Assembly (NCBI GenBank): GCA_016713435.1
Contig: JADJPD010000044.1
Coordinates: 1 to 21,153 of the forward strand
DNA: 21,153 nucleotides
DNA from: Gemmatimonadota bacterium
GTDB taxonomy: Bacteria; Gemmatimonadota; Gemmatimonadetes; Gemmatimonadales; GWC2-71-9
Direction: 5' to 3'
Positions 1-8,839 of the stretch are shown here, piece by piece. Positions within the stretch are counted from its first letter, which is position 1, and the number at the start of each line of letters is the position of its first letter. Under the pieces are notes generated by a model. That model was not told where the DNA came from. It saw only the letters and a list, made by a program, of their open reading frames with translations, and did not search any database. The translations under genes and the position numbers were made by a program.

Positions 1-462
1 GGGATCGCCAGACGCCTGGTCGGCGGGGCCGACGCCGCCCACCACGCCCCAGCCGAATTGCCGCCCTCCACGCCCCGGCCCGGTAAAGTCCGGCGGGTCG
101 ATGATGCGGGCGTTAGGGTCGATCGGCGGGATGCTGGTCGGCCCGTCGCAAGGCGGCGATCGCACCGTCACAAGCCGCGGTAAAGCGGAGTTCTCGGAGA
201 TCGTCAGCACCTCTCCGGTGCCCCTCCGCCGCCCCGCTGGTAAGCAGCCACCTGCCGAGTGGCGAGCCGTTCGGTCGCCACCGGCGCCAGCCGGAAGGAA
301 TACGAGGGTGCGGTGTCCACCCACCTCCTGGATCACGACGTGCGTGGCACGGTAAGCCGCGACCAGGGCGGTGAAGATGGCTACGTGGGTGATGCTCGAG
401 AGCACCAGCAGGGGGCTTGGCGCCAGTGAGGAGGGCACAGGAGCTACCAGCACATCCAACAT
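1..462 (-). CDS. TonB-like energy transducer, N-terminal part (truncated by window edge, frameshifted)
   Basis: Reading the minus strand from an ATG at 462 gives a short cytoplasmic start (MLDVLVAPVP), one hydrophobic membrane segment (about residues 18-38, ITHVAIFTALVAA), then VFLPAG and a linker. Near the edge are IPPIDPNARIIDP, DFTG and GVVGGVGPADQ. This order, a single N-terminal helix, a linker and an IPPxDP/DFTG/GVVGG block, is what I recall from TonB-family N-terminal regions of Gemmatimonadota. These proteins carry proton-motive energy from the inner membrane to outer-membrane receptors. The start is supported by an AGGAG ribosome-binding site 6 bases upstream. At least two frame changes lie between about 80 and 230. 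The C-terminal TonB domain would lie beyond base 1, so the identification rests on the N-terminal pattern only. A generic membrane-anchored linker protein cannot be excluded. Confidence 0.6.
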   Translation of the reverse strand, partial: MLDVLVAPVPSSLAPSPLLVLSSITHVAIFTALVAAYRATHVVIQEVGGHRTLVFLPAGAGGDRTARHSAGGCLPAGRRRGTGEVLTISENSALPRLVTVRSPPCDGPTSIPPIDPNARIIDPPDFTGPGRGGRQFGWGVVGGVGPADQASGDP

Positions 463-738
463 ACGCTTCTCCTGCTGGTTCCTGTCCCACGGTAATACTG
501 CAGGCTGAGGACGCCGACGTGGAGTCCCGCCCTAAACTCCCTTCCATGTTCGGGAGCCAGTTCCCAGGCAGCTCTCCGGAACCCCGTCCCAAGTCCCACA
601 TCCGGACACCCCATCCCCCACGCGGACGATACAACCACTTTGCCCCTCCCGGGCGTCCTATGCCAGGACAAGCACTTACGGACGCCCCCGCAGCACGCAC
701 TCCTGCCACCTCCGACTGACCCCGTCCGGACGCCCAGC

Positions 739-1640
739 ATGGCCTGCATTGCCCCTCCCGAGACCGACGACGCCGCCGACCTGGCCCGCTATGGGCGAGG
801 GCGTCTCCGGCCTCACGGCGGGGCGGTGCGAGGCCAACGCGGGTGCTGGCCAGGGCGGGACTGGGCGTGGTGTTCTACGGCCTGGGACACCGCCGAAGGA
901 GCGGCCGGTGGCCATCAAGGTGATGGACCCCGCGAGGGCACACGCTCGAGAACCTGCGAGCGCTTCCGCCGCGAGGCCTGAAATTTTCATCGCCAGCGAG
1001 CTGGCCCACCCGCACATCGTCCCCATGCCACGGCTCGGCGCACTGCCGGGCCAGATCACTTTCACCTGCATCCTCCCGCTACTTCCGGGCGAGTCGCTCG
1101 AGGAGGAAGCTGGCGCGCGAGGGGACGCTGTCCGTGCGCGCCGCGCTCCCATCCTGCTCCATCGCCGGTGCGCTGGCGCACGTGCACGCACAGGGCGTCA
1201 TCCACCGGGACGTGAAAGTAAAGCCAGCGTCCTCCTCCCACGCCGACGACGCCTGGCCCTTCCTCACTACGACCATCCCTGGCCACGCCTCACAAGACCT
1301 CCCGAGGCCTCCTCGCGCTCCGAGGTAGCCAAGGACCTCGGCACCCCCCGCCTACATGGCCCCGGAACAGGTGCTCGGCCGGTGGGACGCCGACGCCGCG
1401 CAGAAGTCTACGCCCTCGGCCTGGTGGCCTACCGGGTACTCGCCGCCTCCCGCAGGTGAGCAGAGACGGCCATGGGCACGGCCGTACAGCGCACCGTGTG
1501 GACCCGACGCCGCTCGTCAGCTCAACGCCGACGTACGCCCGCCCTCGCCGCCATCATCGACCTCTGCCTGGCCCGCGACCCAGCTCGGCTGCCTGGAAGA
1601 CCGCATGGTGCTGCCATACTCGGGTGCGCCCGCCTAAGCT
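739..1640 (+). pseudogene. Ser/Thr protein kinase, heavily frameshifted
   Basis: Kinase motifs appear in the right order but in changing frames on the plus strand. They are a glycine-loop-like LGVVFYG (about 870-890), RPVAIKVMDPARA with the ATP-binding lysine (about 905-945), LAHPHIVP (about 1000-1025), ALAHVHAQGVIHRDVK with the catalytic HRD (about 1170-1215), GTP followed by YMAPEQVLGRWDADA (about 1340-1400), YALGLVAYRVLA (about 1410-1445) and ALAAIIDLCLARDPA (about 1545-1585). The DFG region around 1240-1270 is hard to read. The likely start is ATG 739. Breaks are much closer together than in neighbouring genes, and the activation-loop area is damaged, so this may be a genuine pseudogene. 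The alternative is a locally poor stretch of assembly. No clear sensor domain follows: the 1641-1860 stretch gives only low-complexity Ala/Arg/Pro-rich translations. Confidence 0.75.
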
Positions 1641-1808
1641 GCTGCCAGCGCGCTCACTCGCGCGGCTCGCGAGCGCCTCGACTGCCCAGGCCCGCCCTGG
1701 CGCCGCGGCTCGCGTCGCTCTCCTCCGCCTCGTGCTCCCCCACTGGGGCCCAGCTGCCCTCTCTTCCAAACCGGCTCAAGCTCTCCCTCCTCCTGCTCGG
1801 GTGAGGGC

Positions 1809-1839
1809 GAGGAGCGGCCGCCCCTCCCCTAGGCTTTTT
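1809..1839 (+). terminator. Weak terminator-like hairpin with T run
   Basis: GAGGAGCGG and CCGCCCCTC (1809-1826) form a near-palindrome with one mismatched pair. A run of five T follows at 1835-1839. It lies after the broken kinase and about 60 bases before the next start codon. The stem is short and the T run is 8 bases away, so this is only a candidate. Confidence 0.25.
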
Positions 1840-1901
1840 CGCCCGGGGCAATGCCCGGCCATTCTGTAGGGGTTCCCGAACCACAACAGGAGTCCCCTGC
1901 A

Positions 1902-3030
1902 ATGATCCGATTCGTCCTGGCCACGACGGTGGTCGCGGCCTTGGTGGAGGGGGTGGGTGCGCCTGCCGCGCAGGCGCGCGCGGTGTCCACCGGGGTGCTG
2001 GGGTGCAGCGTGCTGAGGTGATTGACCGGAACGGCTTCGAGAAGCCGCTCGTGGCGGCCACACTCTTTGTGCCGGTGGGCTGGAAGGGAGAGGGCGGGGT
2101 GGTGTGGGAGGTCAACAATCCCTGCATCCCCGCCACCCGCTTCCGCTGGCGCGCCACCGCGCCCGACGGCAGCGGCGCCATCGAGCTGGGGCCCACGGAG
2201 CAGTGGGACGCCGCCAACTTCCCCATGCAGGGCTTCCCCTGCCAGCAGGCGCGCTACCCCACCGTGCGCGCCTCCACCTCGAGGGCTGGAGTGAGCTGCA
2301 ACCGCCGCAGCGCCCCGCATCCTCGACTTCCGCGCGCGGGCCGGATGGCGGCGCCCTACGCCGCCCTCAACACCTACCTCTTCCGGGCGGCGACCAGCTC
2401 CGCTCCTGGGTGGAGGGCGGGCGAGGGTGCTCATCGCCTACACCGAGGGCGGGGAAGGAGTACCGCGAAGCCATCTCCGCCATCGTGGCCTACCGGCACA
2501 CCGTCCTCCCCTCCCTCGGCAACAACCAGTCCATGGAGACGATGCACGGCGAGACCCTCGGCGCCTTCGCCATGCGGATGCCCGCGGGCTCGCTCGACTT
2601 CACGATGGTGGACGCCATCCGCGCCTCCGCCCGGCCCGGGCCGGAGTGGAACCAGCGCATGATCCAGTCGGCCAACGAGCGCGCGGGTGGCCAACCAGGC
2701 CCAGCGCCAGATGGCGGCCGACAACCTCCGTGGCGCGCAGGAGCGCTCGGCGATCATCGCCCAGACGGCGCGGGACGTGAACGACATCAGATGGGCACCT
2801 GGCAGTCGTCCAGCGCCACCAGCGACCGGATGCAGCGCGAGAACGTGGAGCGGATCCGCGAGGTGGAGACCTACCGGGACCCGCACTACGGCGGCACCGT
2901 GCAGCTCTCCAACCACTACCAGCACGCCTGGCAGCTGCGCGATGGCACCTACGTGCTCACTAACGACGCCTCGTTCGACCCCGCGCGCGCCTTCGGCGTC
3001 GGTGCGCAGCGGCTCGAGCGCGCCCCCTGA
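1902..3030 (+). CDS. Uncharacterised secreted protein (frameshifted)
   Basis: ATG 1902 is preceded by AGGAG at 1888-1892. The first 26 residues form a signal peptide (MIRFVLATTVVAALVEG, with an AQARA cleavage-like site). A frame change near 1990-2003 leads into RAEVIDRNGFEKPLVAATL, then RFRWRATAPDGSGAIELGP, GPTEQWDAANFP and paired-looking cysteines (NNPC, GFPCQQA). After further shifts come AAPYAALNTYLF, LRSWVEGG, VLIAYTEGG and KEYREAISAIVAYRHTVLP. A helical Gln/Ala/Arg-rich stretch (VANQAQRQMAADNLRGAQER) precedes a conserved-looking end: SDRMQRENVERIREVETYR, GGTVQLSNHYQHAWQLRDG and TYVLTND. I recognise this as a family of exported bacterial proteins without an assigned role. It sits 16 bases upstream of the secreted rhodanese-like gene, so the two are probably co-transcribed. 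No catalytic motif is visible. Confidence 0.7.
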
Positions 3031-3046
3031 CCGGAGCCCCTCCCCG

Positions 3047-3699
3047 ATGCGACTGACCCTCCCGCTCCTGCTCACCGGCCTGGCCCTCCCGCTCGCCGCG
3101 CAGGACAGCTTCGGCGGCACCACCGGGGCGCCGCCCGCCGCTTACCGCGGCTCCCGCCGCCCCGCGCGCCCGGCGACGCCGCCCGGCCCGCCACCGCCCC
3201 CCACGTCCCGCCACCGCCCGCGCGGCGCCGTCTCCCGCGGCGCCCGGCGCGGAGGACGCGCTCACCCGGGCCGAGCGCCGGGACCATGGCGTGGCCCCAC
3301 GGCCGGCACCCCCACCGGCGGCATGCACGGGCCCACGCCCACCAGCATCCCCGGCGGCCAGGTCATCACGACCCCGGGCCTCGGCGGCGCCCTCGCCGAT
3401 CCGCCCTCGGCGCCAAGGTCTTCGACGTCCTCGGCGGGCGCGAGGCGATCCTGGCGCGGAGTACGCGGTGCTTACGTCGCAGCCCGGCAGCTTCACGGAC
3501 CGCACCCAGCGGGAATTCGGGAACTACCTGACCCGGGTGACCAGCGGCAACCTGGCCACGCCACTCGTCTTCTACTGCCTCTCCACCGAGGTGCTGGATG
3601 AGCTACAACGCCGCGCTCCAGGCCATCAACATGGGCTCCACCAACGTCCTCTGGTATCGCGGGGGATCGAGGCCTGGAAGGCCGCGGGACAGCAGGTGA
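3047..3699 (+). CDS. Secreted rhodanese-like protein with C-x4-CW motif (frameshifted)
   Basis: ATG 3047 begins a clear signal peptide (MRLTLPLLLTGLALPLAAQ). A long Pro/Ala/Arg-rich linker, read in mixed frames, runs to about 3360. The folded part contains KVFDVLGGREA, EYAVLTSQPGSFTDRTQREF and GNYLTRVTSGNLATPLVFYC. After one frame change at about 3590 come CWMSYNAALQAINMG, TNVLWYRGG and IEAWKAAGQQ. LVFYC plus LSTECW gives a Cys-x4-Cys-Trp signature in the position of the rhodanese active-site loop, and WYRGGIEAW is the usual rhodanese C-terminal motif. Exported rhodanese-like proteins with this CW signature include those annotated as PQQ-dependent-catabolism-associated. No PQQ genes are visible here, so sulfur-carrier or disulfide chemistry in the periplasm is only an inference. 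The exact stop is uncertain because of the shifts: TGA 3697-3699, or a few bases later. Confidence 0.75.
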
Positions 3700-3721
3700 C
3701 ACCCGCTGAGCCGCGCGCCTG

Positions 3722-3744
3722 CCCGTCGCGCCACACGCGACGGG
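3722..3744 (+). terminator. Perfect 9-bp hairpin after the rhodanese-like gene
   Basis: CCCGTCGCG (3722-3730) and CGCGACGGG (3736-3744) are perfect complements around a 5-base loop. The hairpin lies about 20 bases after the probable stop and has no T run. It could end transcription of the 1902-3699 pair in a GC-rich genome, or block 3' decay. The rest of the gap up to 3860 shows nothing recognisable. Confidence 0.45.
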
Positions 3745-3860
3745 TGAGGCGCCCCACCAACGGCGCAGGAGCCAGGTCGTTGAGGAACGGGGACCGGATG
3801 CCGATGCTCCTGGGAAGCGCGCCGGTACGGTGCGCCTCCCCTGACATCGAACTGGTCCCC

Positions 3861-5536
3861 GTGCGCCGTCCCCGTCGGTCTTCTCGTGCTCGTCGCCGCC
3901 TGTGAGCCGCCACGGCCAGCGACGGCCTCGACCGCTCCCACCATCACGGCGCTCACCGTGCCAGCCGGCACTGCCGGCGCTGCCGACCTGGGACTCGCTC
4001 GACTTCGTGGCCGTCGCGTCGGCGACGACGGCAGCCAGGACCCCTCCGTGGCATGGAACGCCACGGGCGGGACCATCACGGCGAACGGCCCTACCGGGCA
4101 GACGGCGTGGCGGGGCTGTACCGGGTGATCGGGGGATCGGCGCCGCCGGTGCTGGCGGACACCGTCGCCGTGACCGTCGCGGCACCGCAGCACCGCCTCG
4201 GGTGGTGGGCGTGACCGTCGCGCCGGGCGCGCCGACCTCCAGCCGGCGAGGTCCAGGCCTTCACCGCCACGGCGCACGGAGCACCGGCGGCACCACCGCG
4301 CTCAGCGCCACCTGAGCGCCACCGGCGGCACCATCACGCAGGGCGGCAGCTACACGGGGGGCCCACCGGCGGCACCTTCCGCGTGATCGGCAGCGGGTCG
4401 GGCATGCGGACACCGCGGTGGTGGTCATCGCCGACACCACGACGCCGGTGACCGTCACCTCGGTGACCGTGGCGCCCGACTCGGTGTTCCTGCAGCCCGG
4501 CGCCGGCCAGGCCTTCCAGCGCCACCGCGCACTGGAGCGACGGCCACCTCCGCTGTCCGCCGCGTGACCGCCACGGGCGGCAGCATCACGCAGGGTGGCC
4601 TCTACCCTCCGGCCCCACGGGGCGGCGTGTATCGCGTGATCGCGAGCGGGAGCGGGCACGCCCGACACCTCGATCGTGGCCATCGCCGACACCACGACGC
4701 CGCCGGTGGGGACGGTGCTGTTCAGCGAGGGCTTCGACGACGCCCTCCATCGGGGGCGGGGTGGTACGACAACACCACCCTTACCATCGCCGCCTCCAGC
4801 ACGCACGCGGGCGCGGGCGCGCTGCAGATGGCGTTCACGCAAGGGTCGGCCACGGCGGTGCAGGGCGGGTCGCTGCGGCACAAGTTCACCGGCACCGATC
4901 GCGTCTTCCTGCGCTACTGGGTGAAGTACAGCAGCGCCAACTGGGTGGGTTTCGGTGTGAGCTACCATCCGCACGAGTTCCACTTCACCACCAACGCCGA
5001 CGGCGACTGGATCCCCCCTCGGCCACGCACCTCACGACGTACGTGGAGCACAGCTTCACCGGGCGGCGGCCGGCGACCGAGGCTGTCGCTGCAGGACGCG
5101 CTCAACATCGACGCGGCGCACGTCAACCAGGACCTCACCAACGTCACCGAGGCGCGCGTGCCGCAGGGCTGCAACGGCAATAGCGATGGCTACGCCACCG
5201 GCTGCTACCAGTCGGGCGGCCAGTGGCGCAACGAGAAGATCTTCACCGCCACCCAGCCCAGCTGGACGGCCGCCACCAGAACTCGTGGCACAAGGTGGAG
5301 GTCTACTTCCAGATGAACACGATCAGCGGCGGAAGGGGCCAGTACGACGGCATCGCGCGGTACAGGTACGACGGGAACCTGGTGCTCGACTACAGCAACG
5401 TGCTCTTCCGCACGGCGGCGCAGCCGGGGCTGCTCTTCCCCAGTTCATCATCGCGCCCTACATCGGCGTGGGCTCGCCAGTGGCGCAGACCATGTGGGTG
5501 GATGACGTCACGGTGGCGACGGGGCCGGTGCCCTGA
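3861..5536 (+). CDS. Lipoprotein with Ig-like repeats and a lectin/polysaccharide-lyase-like domain (frameshifted)
   Basis: A GTG at 3861 (VRRP), with one frame change in a CCCC run, leads into VGLLVLVAAC. That is a signal peptide with a lipobox, so export and lipid anchoring are likely. Three repeats of about 85 residues follow, each with ATGG(T/S)IT(Q/A) and later TGG(T/V)(Y/F)RVI. Between them runs VTSVTVAPDSVFLQPG, typical of bacterial Ig-like (BIG2-type) domains. From about 4715 the protein becomes VLFSEGFDD, WYDNTTLTIAASSTHAGAG, RVFLRYWVKYSSANW, HEFHFTTNADGDW, DGIARYRYDGNLVLDY, FIIAPYIGVGSP and MWVDDVTVATG. This matches the concanavalin-like jelly-roll pattern of surface proteins that bind or cleave polysaccharide. 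No catalytic residues can be assigned with confidence. It ends in TGA 5534-5536, facing the minus-strand DUF1460 gene across a palindromic repeat. Confidence 0.75.
4051..4680 (+). repeat. Three tandem Ig-like coding repeats
   Basis: The block encoding ATGG(T/S)IT plus TGG-YRVI occurs at about 4061, 4319 and 4571, spaced 258 and 252 bases. The second and third copies are closest (both IT-QGG, and RVI followed by SGSG and ADTTTP). The first is more diverged. Confidence 0.7.
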
Positions 5537-5618
5537 CGACGCGTCCCGTCGACGAAGCCCCTACCATGCGCGCACTGGGATCGCGCACCGGGTCACGCTG
5601 GTCCGGATTGGTTTGAGG

Positions 5619-5732
5619 AGGGCCGACCACGGTCGGCCCTACGGGTGTTCGCGAGGAGGATCGTGGGTTCACGCTCTTTCGACGCACGATCCCAGTAGCC
5701 CCGCGTCGTAGGGGCCGACCGTGGTCGGCCCC
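5619..5732. repeat. Composite inverted repeat of two palindromes (BIME-like)
   Basis: Two copies of the same palindrome lie head to head. The first pairs AGGGCCGACC with GGTCGGCCCT (5619-5628/5631-5640), and the second pairs GGGGCCGACC with GGTCGGCCCC (5711-5720/5723-5732). Between them GGATCGTG (5658-5665) pairs with CACGATCC (5685-5692), so the whole segment can fold as one long imperfect hairpin. It fills the gap between convergent genes ending at 5536 and 5748. It could act as a bidirectional terminator or be a mobile REP/BIME-type unit. The rest of the 5537-5747 gap holds nothing else recognisable. Confidence 0.75.
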
Positions 5733-5747
5733 CCACCCCGTCCCGCG

Positions 5748-6640
5748 CTAGACCAGCGCCCGCGCGACGAGGACCCCGTCGCGCGGCGGATGGCCGGAGA
5801 CGTAGTCGGGGAGGGCGCGGGCCGCAATCTCGACGGTGCCACCGGAGAGCGGGGCGTGGAGGACGCGGGTCTCGCCGCCCGGGTCGCGGTGGACCAGGGC
5901 GGTGTGGGTGACGTCGAGCCCTCGATGCTCGTGGCAAAGGCCAGCACGTCCCCCGGCTGGAGCTGGCCGGCGATGACCGGGATCCGCCCCGTGGGGATCA
6001 CCCAGCGCGGGGCGCCGTCGAGCGCCTGCTCCCGGGCGGCGATGGTGTGGAGCTGGCGGTCGTCGGCCAGGGCGGGGTAGCTGGCGCGGTGGGCCGACAT
6101 GAAGCGGAGGGGCCGCGTGTCGGCGGTGCCGCCGAGGCCGACGCCCAGGGTCCCGCACCAGGCCGCGACGGGCGCAATCCTGGATCCACTCGCTAGCGTA
6201 GTGCAGCCGGTTGGCGTAGCCGCCGCGGCGCCCGTCGCGGTAGCGCATCCGCGTCACTTCCTCCTCGAACGCCGCCCAAGTGGGCGCCCCTGCGCGTCGC
6301 GCGATGCGTGCCACCGCGAGGGTGCCCTCCACCAGCGTCACGCAGTCGTAGCGGGTGAGCGTCGCGGCCAGCGGCTCCTGGTCGGGGGCGCCACCCGCCT
6401 TCAGGTACTCCTCAGGCGTCCCCGCCACACGCCGGCGTCCCGATGGCGTCTCGCCCACGCGCGCGGCGGCGCGGCTCAACGGCATGCCGATGGCGTCGGG
6501 CCCCTCCTGGCGGAGCGTCGTCACCACGCGGTGAGGCGCTCGAGGTCGCCATCGGCCCGGAGATGGAGCCGCCGGGCCCACGCGAGCGCGGGCCCCGGCG
6601 AGTGTGACACCTCGGTGAGGAACTGCCGGCGGGTGCGCAC
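5748..6640 (-). CDS. DUF1460 / N-acetylmuramoyl-L-alanine amidase-like protein (frameshifted)
   Basis: The minus strand reads from GTG 6640 (VRTRRQFLTEV). Landmark blocks, some in shifted frames, are GMPLSRAAARVGET, EEYLKAGGAPDQEPLAATL, TRYDCVTLVEGTLAVARIA, RMRYRDGRRGGYANRLHY, ASEWIQDCARRGLV, PRWVIPTGRIPVIAGQLQPG, GDVLAFATSIEGLDVTHTAL and a final DYVSGHPPRDGVLVARALV. RYDCVTLVEG carries the presumed catalytic cysteine, and the later HTAL/VH region its histidine. This is the DUF1460 pattern, an NlpC/P60-like fold proposed to act on peptidoglycan or related amides. Frame changes lie near 6450, 6180 and 5910. It starts 2 bases after the stop of the upstream M1 peptidase, so the two should be translated together. 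RRQF at the start recalls a twin-arginine signal, but the expected hydrophobic stretch is not clear, so export is uncertain. Confidence 0.82.
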
Positions 6641-6642
6641 GG

Positions 6643-8269
6643 CTACTGGACCGGCGTGACCTTCACGTAATAGTCGGGTTCGCCTGCACCACCGCGGGGT
6701 CGGTGTGGGATATCGGCACCGACTGCCATTCGGTGGTGGGGGTGAGCGTGGTCCACTGGTCGGGCCCGGTGTGCACGGGCAGCGGGAGCACGAAGCCGTC
6801 CACCACCTCAGTCCAGCGGTACTCAAGCCGGCCGTCGTGCAGCTTCACCTCCGGGTGTAGGCACCAGGTGGTGGTGAGGTACTGGCGGAAGATGCCGTCG
6901 AGGTCGAGGCCGGTCTGGGTGATGATGTACTGGCGCACCTGGTCGCCGGTGACGATGCCGTGGCGGTACGTCTCTGCAGGCCGCGGGCACCGAGCGCCAC
7001 TTGGCGTCGTCGTTCACCAGCTGGCGGATCAGGTGGAGCATGTTCCCGCCTTGGGGTACATGTCGCCCGAGCCCTTCCGGTTCTTCCGAAGTCGGGGATG
7101 ATCGGGATGTCGTTGGCGATGCTGACCCGGGTGCCGATGGCGTACTCGGCGTAACTCGCTTTCCGTGCAGGCACTCCACGTAGAGGTTCTCCGCGTAGTT
7201 GGCGAAGCCCTCGTGCACCCACATGTCGGCGAGGTCGGCGCTCGTCAGGCTGTTGCCCCACCACTCGTGCGCGCTCTCGTGGATGATGATGAAATCCCAG
7301 TCGAGCCCGCGCCCCGTCCCCGAGAGGTCGCGGCCGCGGTAGCCGTTCTGTAGCGTTGCCGTCCGCCACGGCGCTCTGGTGCTCCATGCCGAGGTGCGGC
7401 GTCTCGACCAGCTGGTAGCCGTCCTTGCACCAGGGGTAGGGGCCAAACCAGCCTCGAAGCAGGCCAGCATGGTCTTCACCTGCTTGAACTGCTGCCGGGC
7501 CTTCTTGTGGGCGCGGAGGGCCAGAAGGTGAGGGTGAGGTTGCCGCCTCGCCCTTGGCGGTCGGTGAACTTGGCGTAGTCGGCCCGCGTTGACCGCGATG
7601 TCGTAGTTGTTGATCGGCTCGGCCACGAACCAGGTGAAGGTGCGGGTGCCGTCGCGGTTATCCTTCACCGAGCGGAGTAAGCCGTTGGAGACGTTCTGCA
7701 GCGGCTTCGGCACCGTGATGGCCACGCGCTAGCTGTCGGGCTCGTCGGACTGGATGTCCTGTGGCCGCAGACGCTGGCGCCGAGGCCTTGGCACGCGGTG
7801 GCGATCCAGCGCCCGCCGGTGCTGTCCTTCCCAGACGAAGCCGCCGTCCCACGGCGCGCGCCCGCGGCGCGCGGGTGGCCGTGGTAGTAGAGACTCACGG
7901 TGCGGGTGCTGCCCACGGCCTGTGGCGCCGCCAGTGTCACGTAGTGCACCGCCGTCGCGACGGAGTCGCACCACGGCGGGCGCGCGCCGTCCTGCACCGC
8001 GCTGTCGAGCACCAGCGGCATCTGCAGGTCGATCTGCATCGCCGTGGCCGGGCCGGTGACGGTGTAGGTGAGGGTGGTTGACCTGCCTTTGATGCTGCTG
8101 TCCCGCCGGATTCACACGCACCCGGAGTCGGCAGAAGCGCACGTCCCACCAGGTTCGCTCGGTGGTGAGGCTGCCGCGAAGCGAGTCGGCGCGGGCGTTC
8201 TGGGGGCCCTGGGCGGCGAGGGCGGGGGCGGTGGAGGGCCAGGAGCAGGGCGAGAACCGGGCGGCGCAT
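6643..8269 (-). CDS. M1 family zinc metallopeptidase (frameshifted)
   Basis: ATG 8269 opens a signal peptide (MRRPVLALLLAL, then ALAAQG after a shift). The N-terminal beta domain includes TERTWWDVRFCRLRVRVNP, MQIDLQMPLVLDSAVQDG and RTVSLYYHGHP. NNYDIAVNAG and WFGPYPWCKDGYQLVETPHL precede GMEHQ, the substrate-recognition motif equivalent to GxMEN. The catalytic core is HESAHEWWGN, with HExxH at 7267-7281. Exactly 18 residues later comes the third zinc-ligand glutamate in MWVHEGFANYAE, giving the diagnostic HExxH-x18-E. The C-terminal part includes YPKGGNMLHLIRQLVNDDAK, LDGIFRQYLTTTW, EYRWTEVVDGF and VKVTPVQ. The length, about 540 residues, fits exported M1 aminopeptidases that trim peptides in the periplasm or outside the cell. 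Frame changes occur near 8235, 8110, 7860, 7545, 7450, 7360, 7060 and 6680. The stop TAG (6645-6643) lies just before the DUF1460 start. Confidence 0.92.
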
Positions 8270-8439
8270 CGGAGTCCATGTGAGGAAGAGGTATGCGAAG
8301 CTAGCCGGCCCCAGCGGGGAGGCCAGCGGAGCGTCCTGTCCAAGTAAGCGCAAAACCCGTCACGGAGCGGCCGCGTTACATTAACGCGTTGCACGGCTGT
8401 GACAAATCCGTTCTGGACACCGGCCCGGCGGACGACAAA

Positions 8440-8821
8440 ATGAACTGGTCCTTCTCGCCGATCACCGTCCCCGGAGCCCCCATGGCGGTCGCCGTCCTCG
8501 CCAAGTCGCCTCCCGCTGGATCCAGCCGTGCCCTCCGTGCCTCCCGTGAGATTCCCCGCCTCTCCATGCCGTTGCCGGGCAGCGACGTCGCCGTCTCCGA
8601 GGTGGAGCTGGCGGCGGGGACCCGCGCCACCTATGGCCAGCCGGAGCGGCTCGAGATCCTGTACTGCATCGACGGCCTGGGGAGCCACCGACACCGAAAC
8701 CGGCGACCACCACGCCGTGGTGGCCGGCACGCTGTGGATCGCCACGCCGGGGACCAGCGCGGAGCTCATCGCGTTCCGGGGGATGCGGGTGATGCGCGTC
8801 GTGGCACCGGCGGTCCGCTAG
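8440..8821 (+). CDS. EctC-like small cupin protein (one frameshift)
   Basis: ATG 8440 (MNWSFSPITVPG) opens a protein of about 127 residues once one frame change near 8685 is bridged. Blocks are REIPRLSMPLPGSDVAVSEV, ELAAGTRATYGQPERLEILY, CIDGLG, TDTETGDHHAVVAGTLWIA, TPGTSAELIAFRGMRVMRVV and APAVR. The pattern (A-G-T, LE-x-x-YC-x-x-G-x-G, D-x-x-TG, PGTL-like turn) is that of ectoine synthase EctC, a single-domain cupin. The glutamate in RLEILYC is kept. The expected GTLY tyrosine is tryptophan here, and the HDRH histidine is replaced by a TSAEL segment, so the usual metal triad looks incomplete. No ectA, ectB or ectD lies nearby. Ectoine synthesis is therefore doubtful, and an orphan EctC-like cupin of other function is more likely. 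The 8270-8439 gap upstream shows no clear promoter. Confidence 0.65.
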
Positions 8822-8839
8822 CCCCTACCATGTGGGGGG

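Noticed and set aside
5559..8833. Shared 13-base word AGCCCCTACCATG after two genes (about 5560 and 8821)
   Set aside because: One pair of 13-base matches is not unexpected in a GC-rich window of this size, and no structure extends from it.
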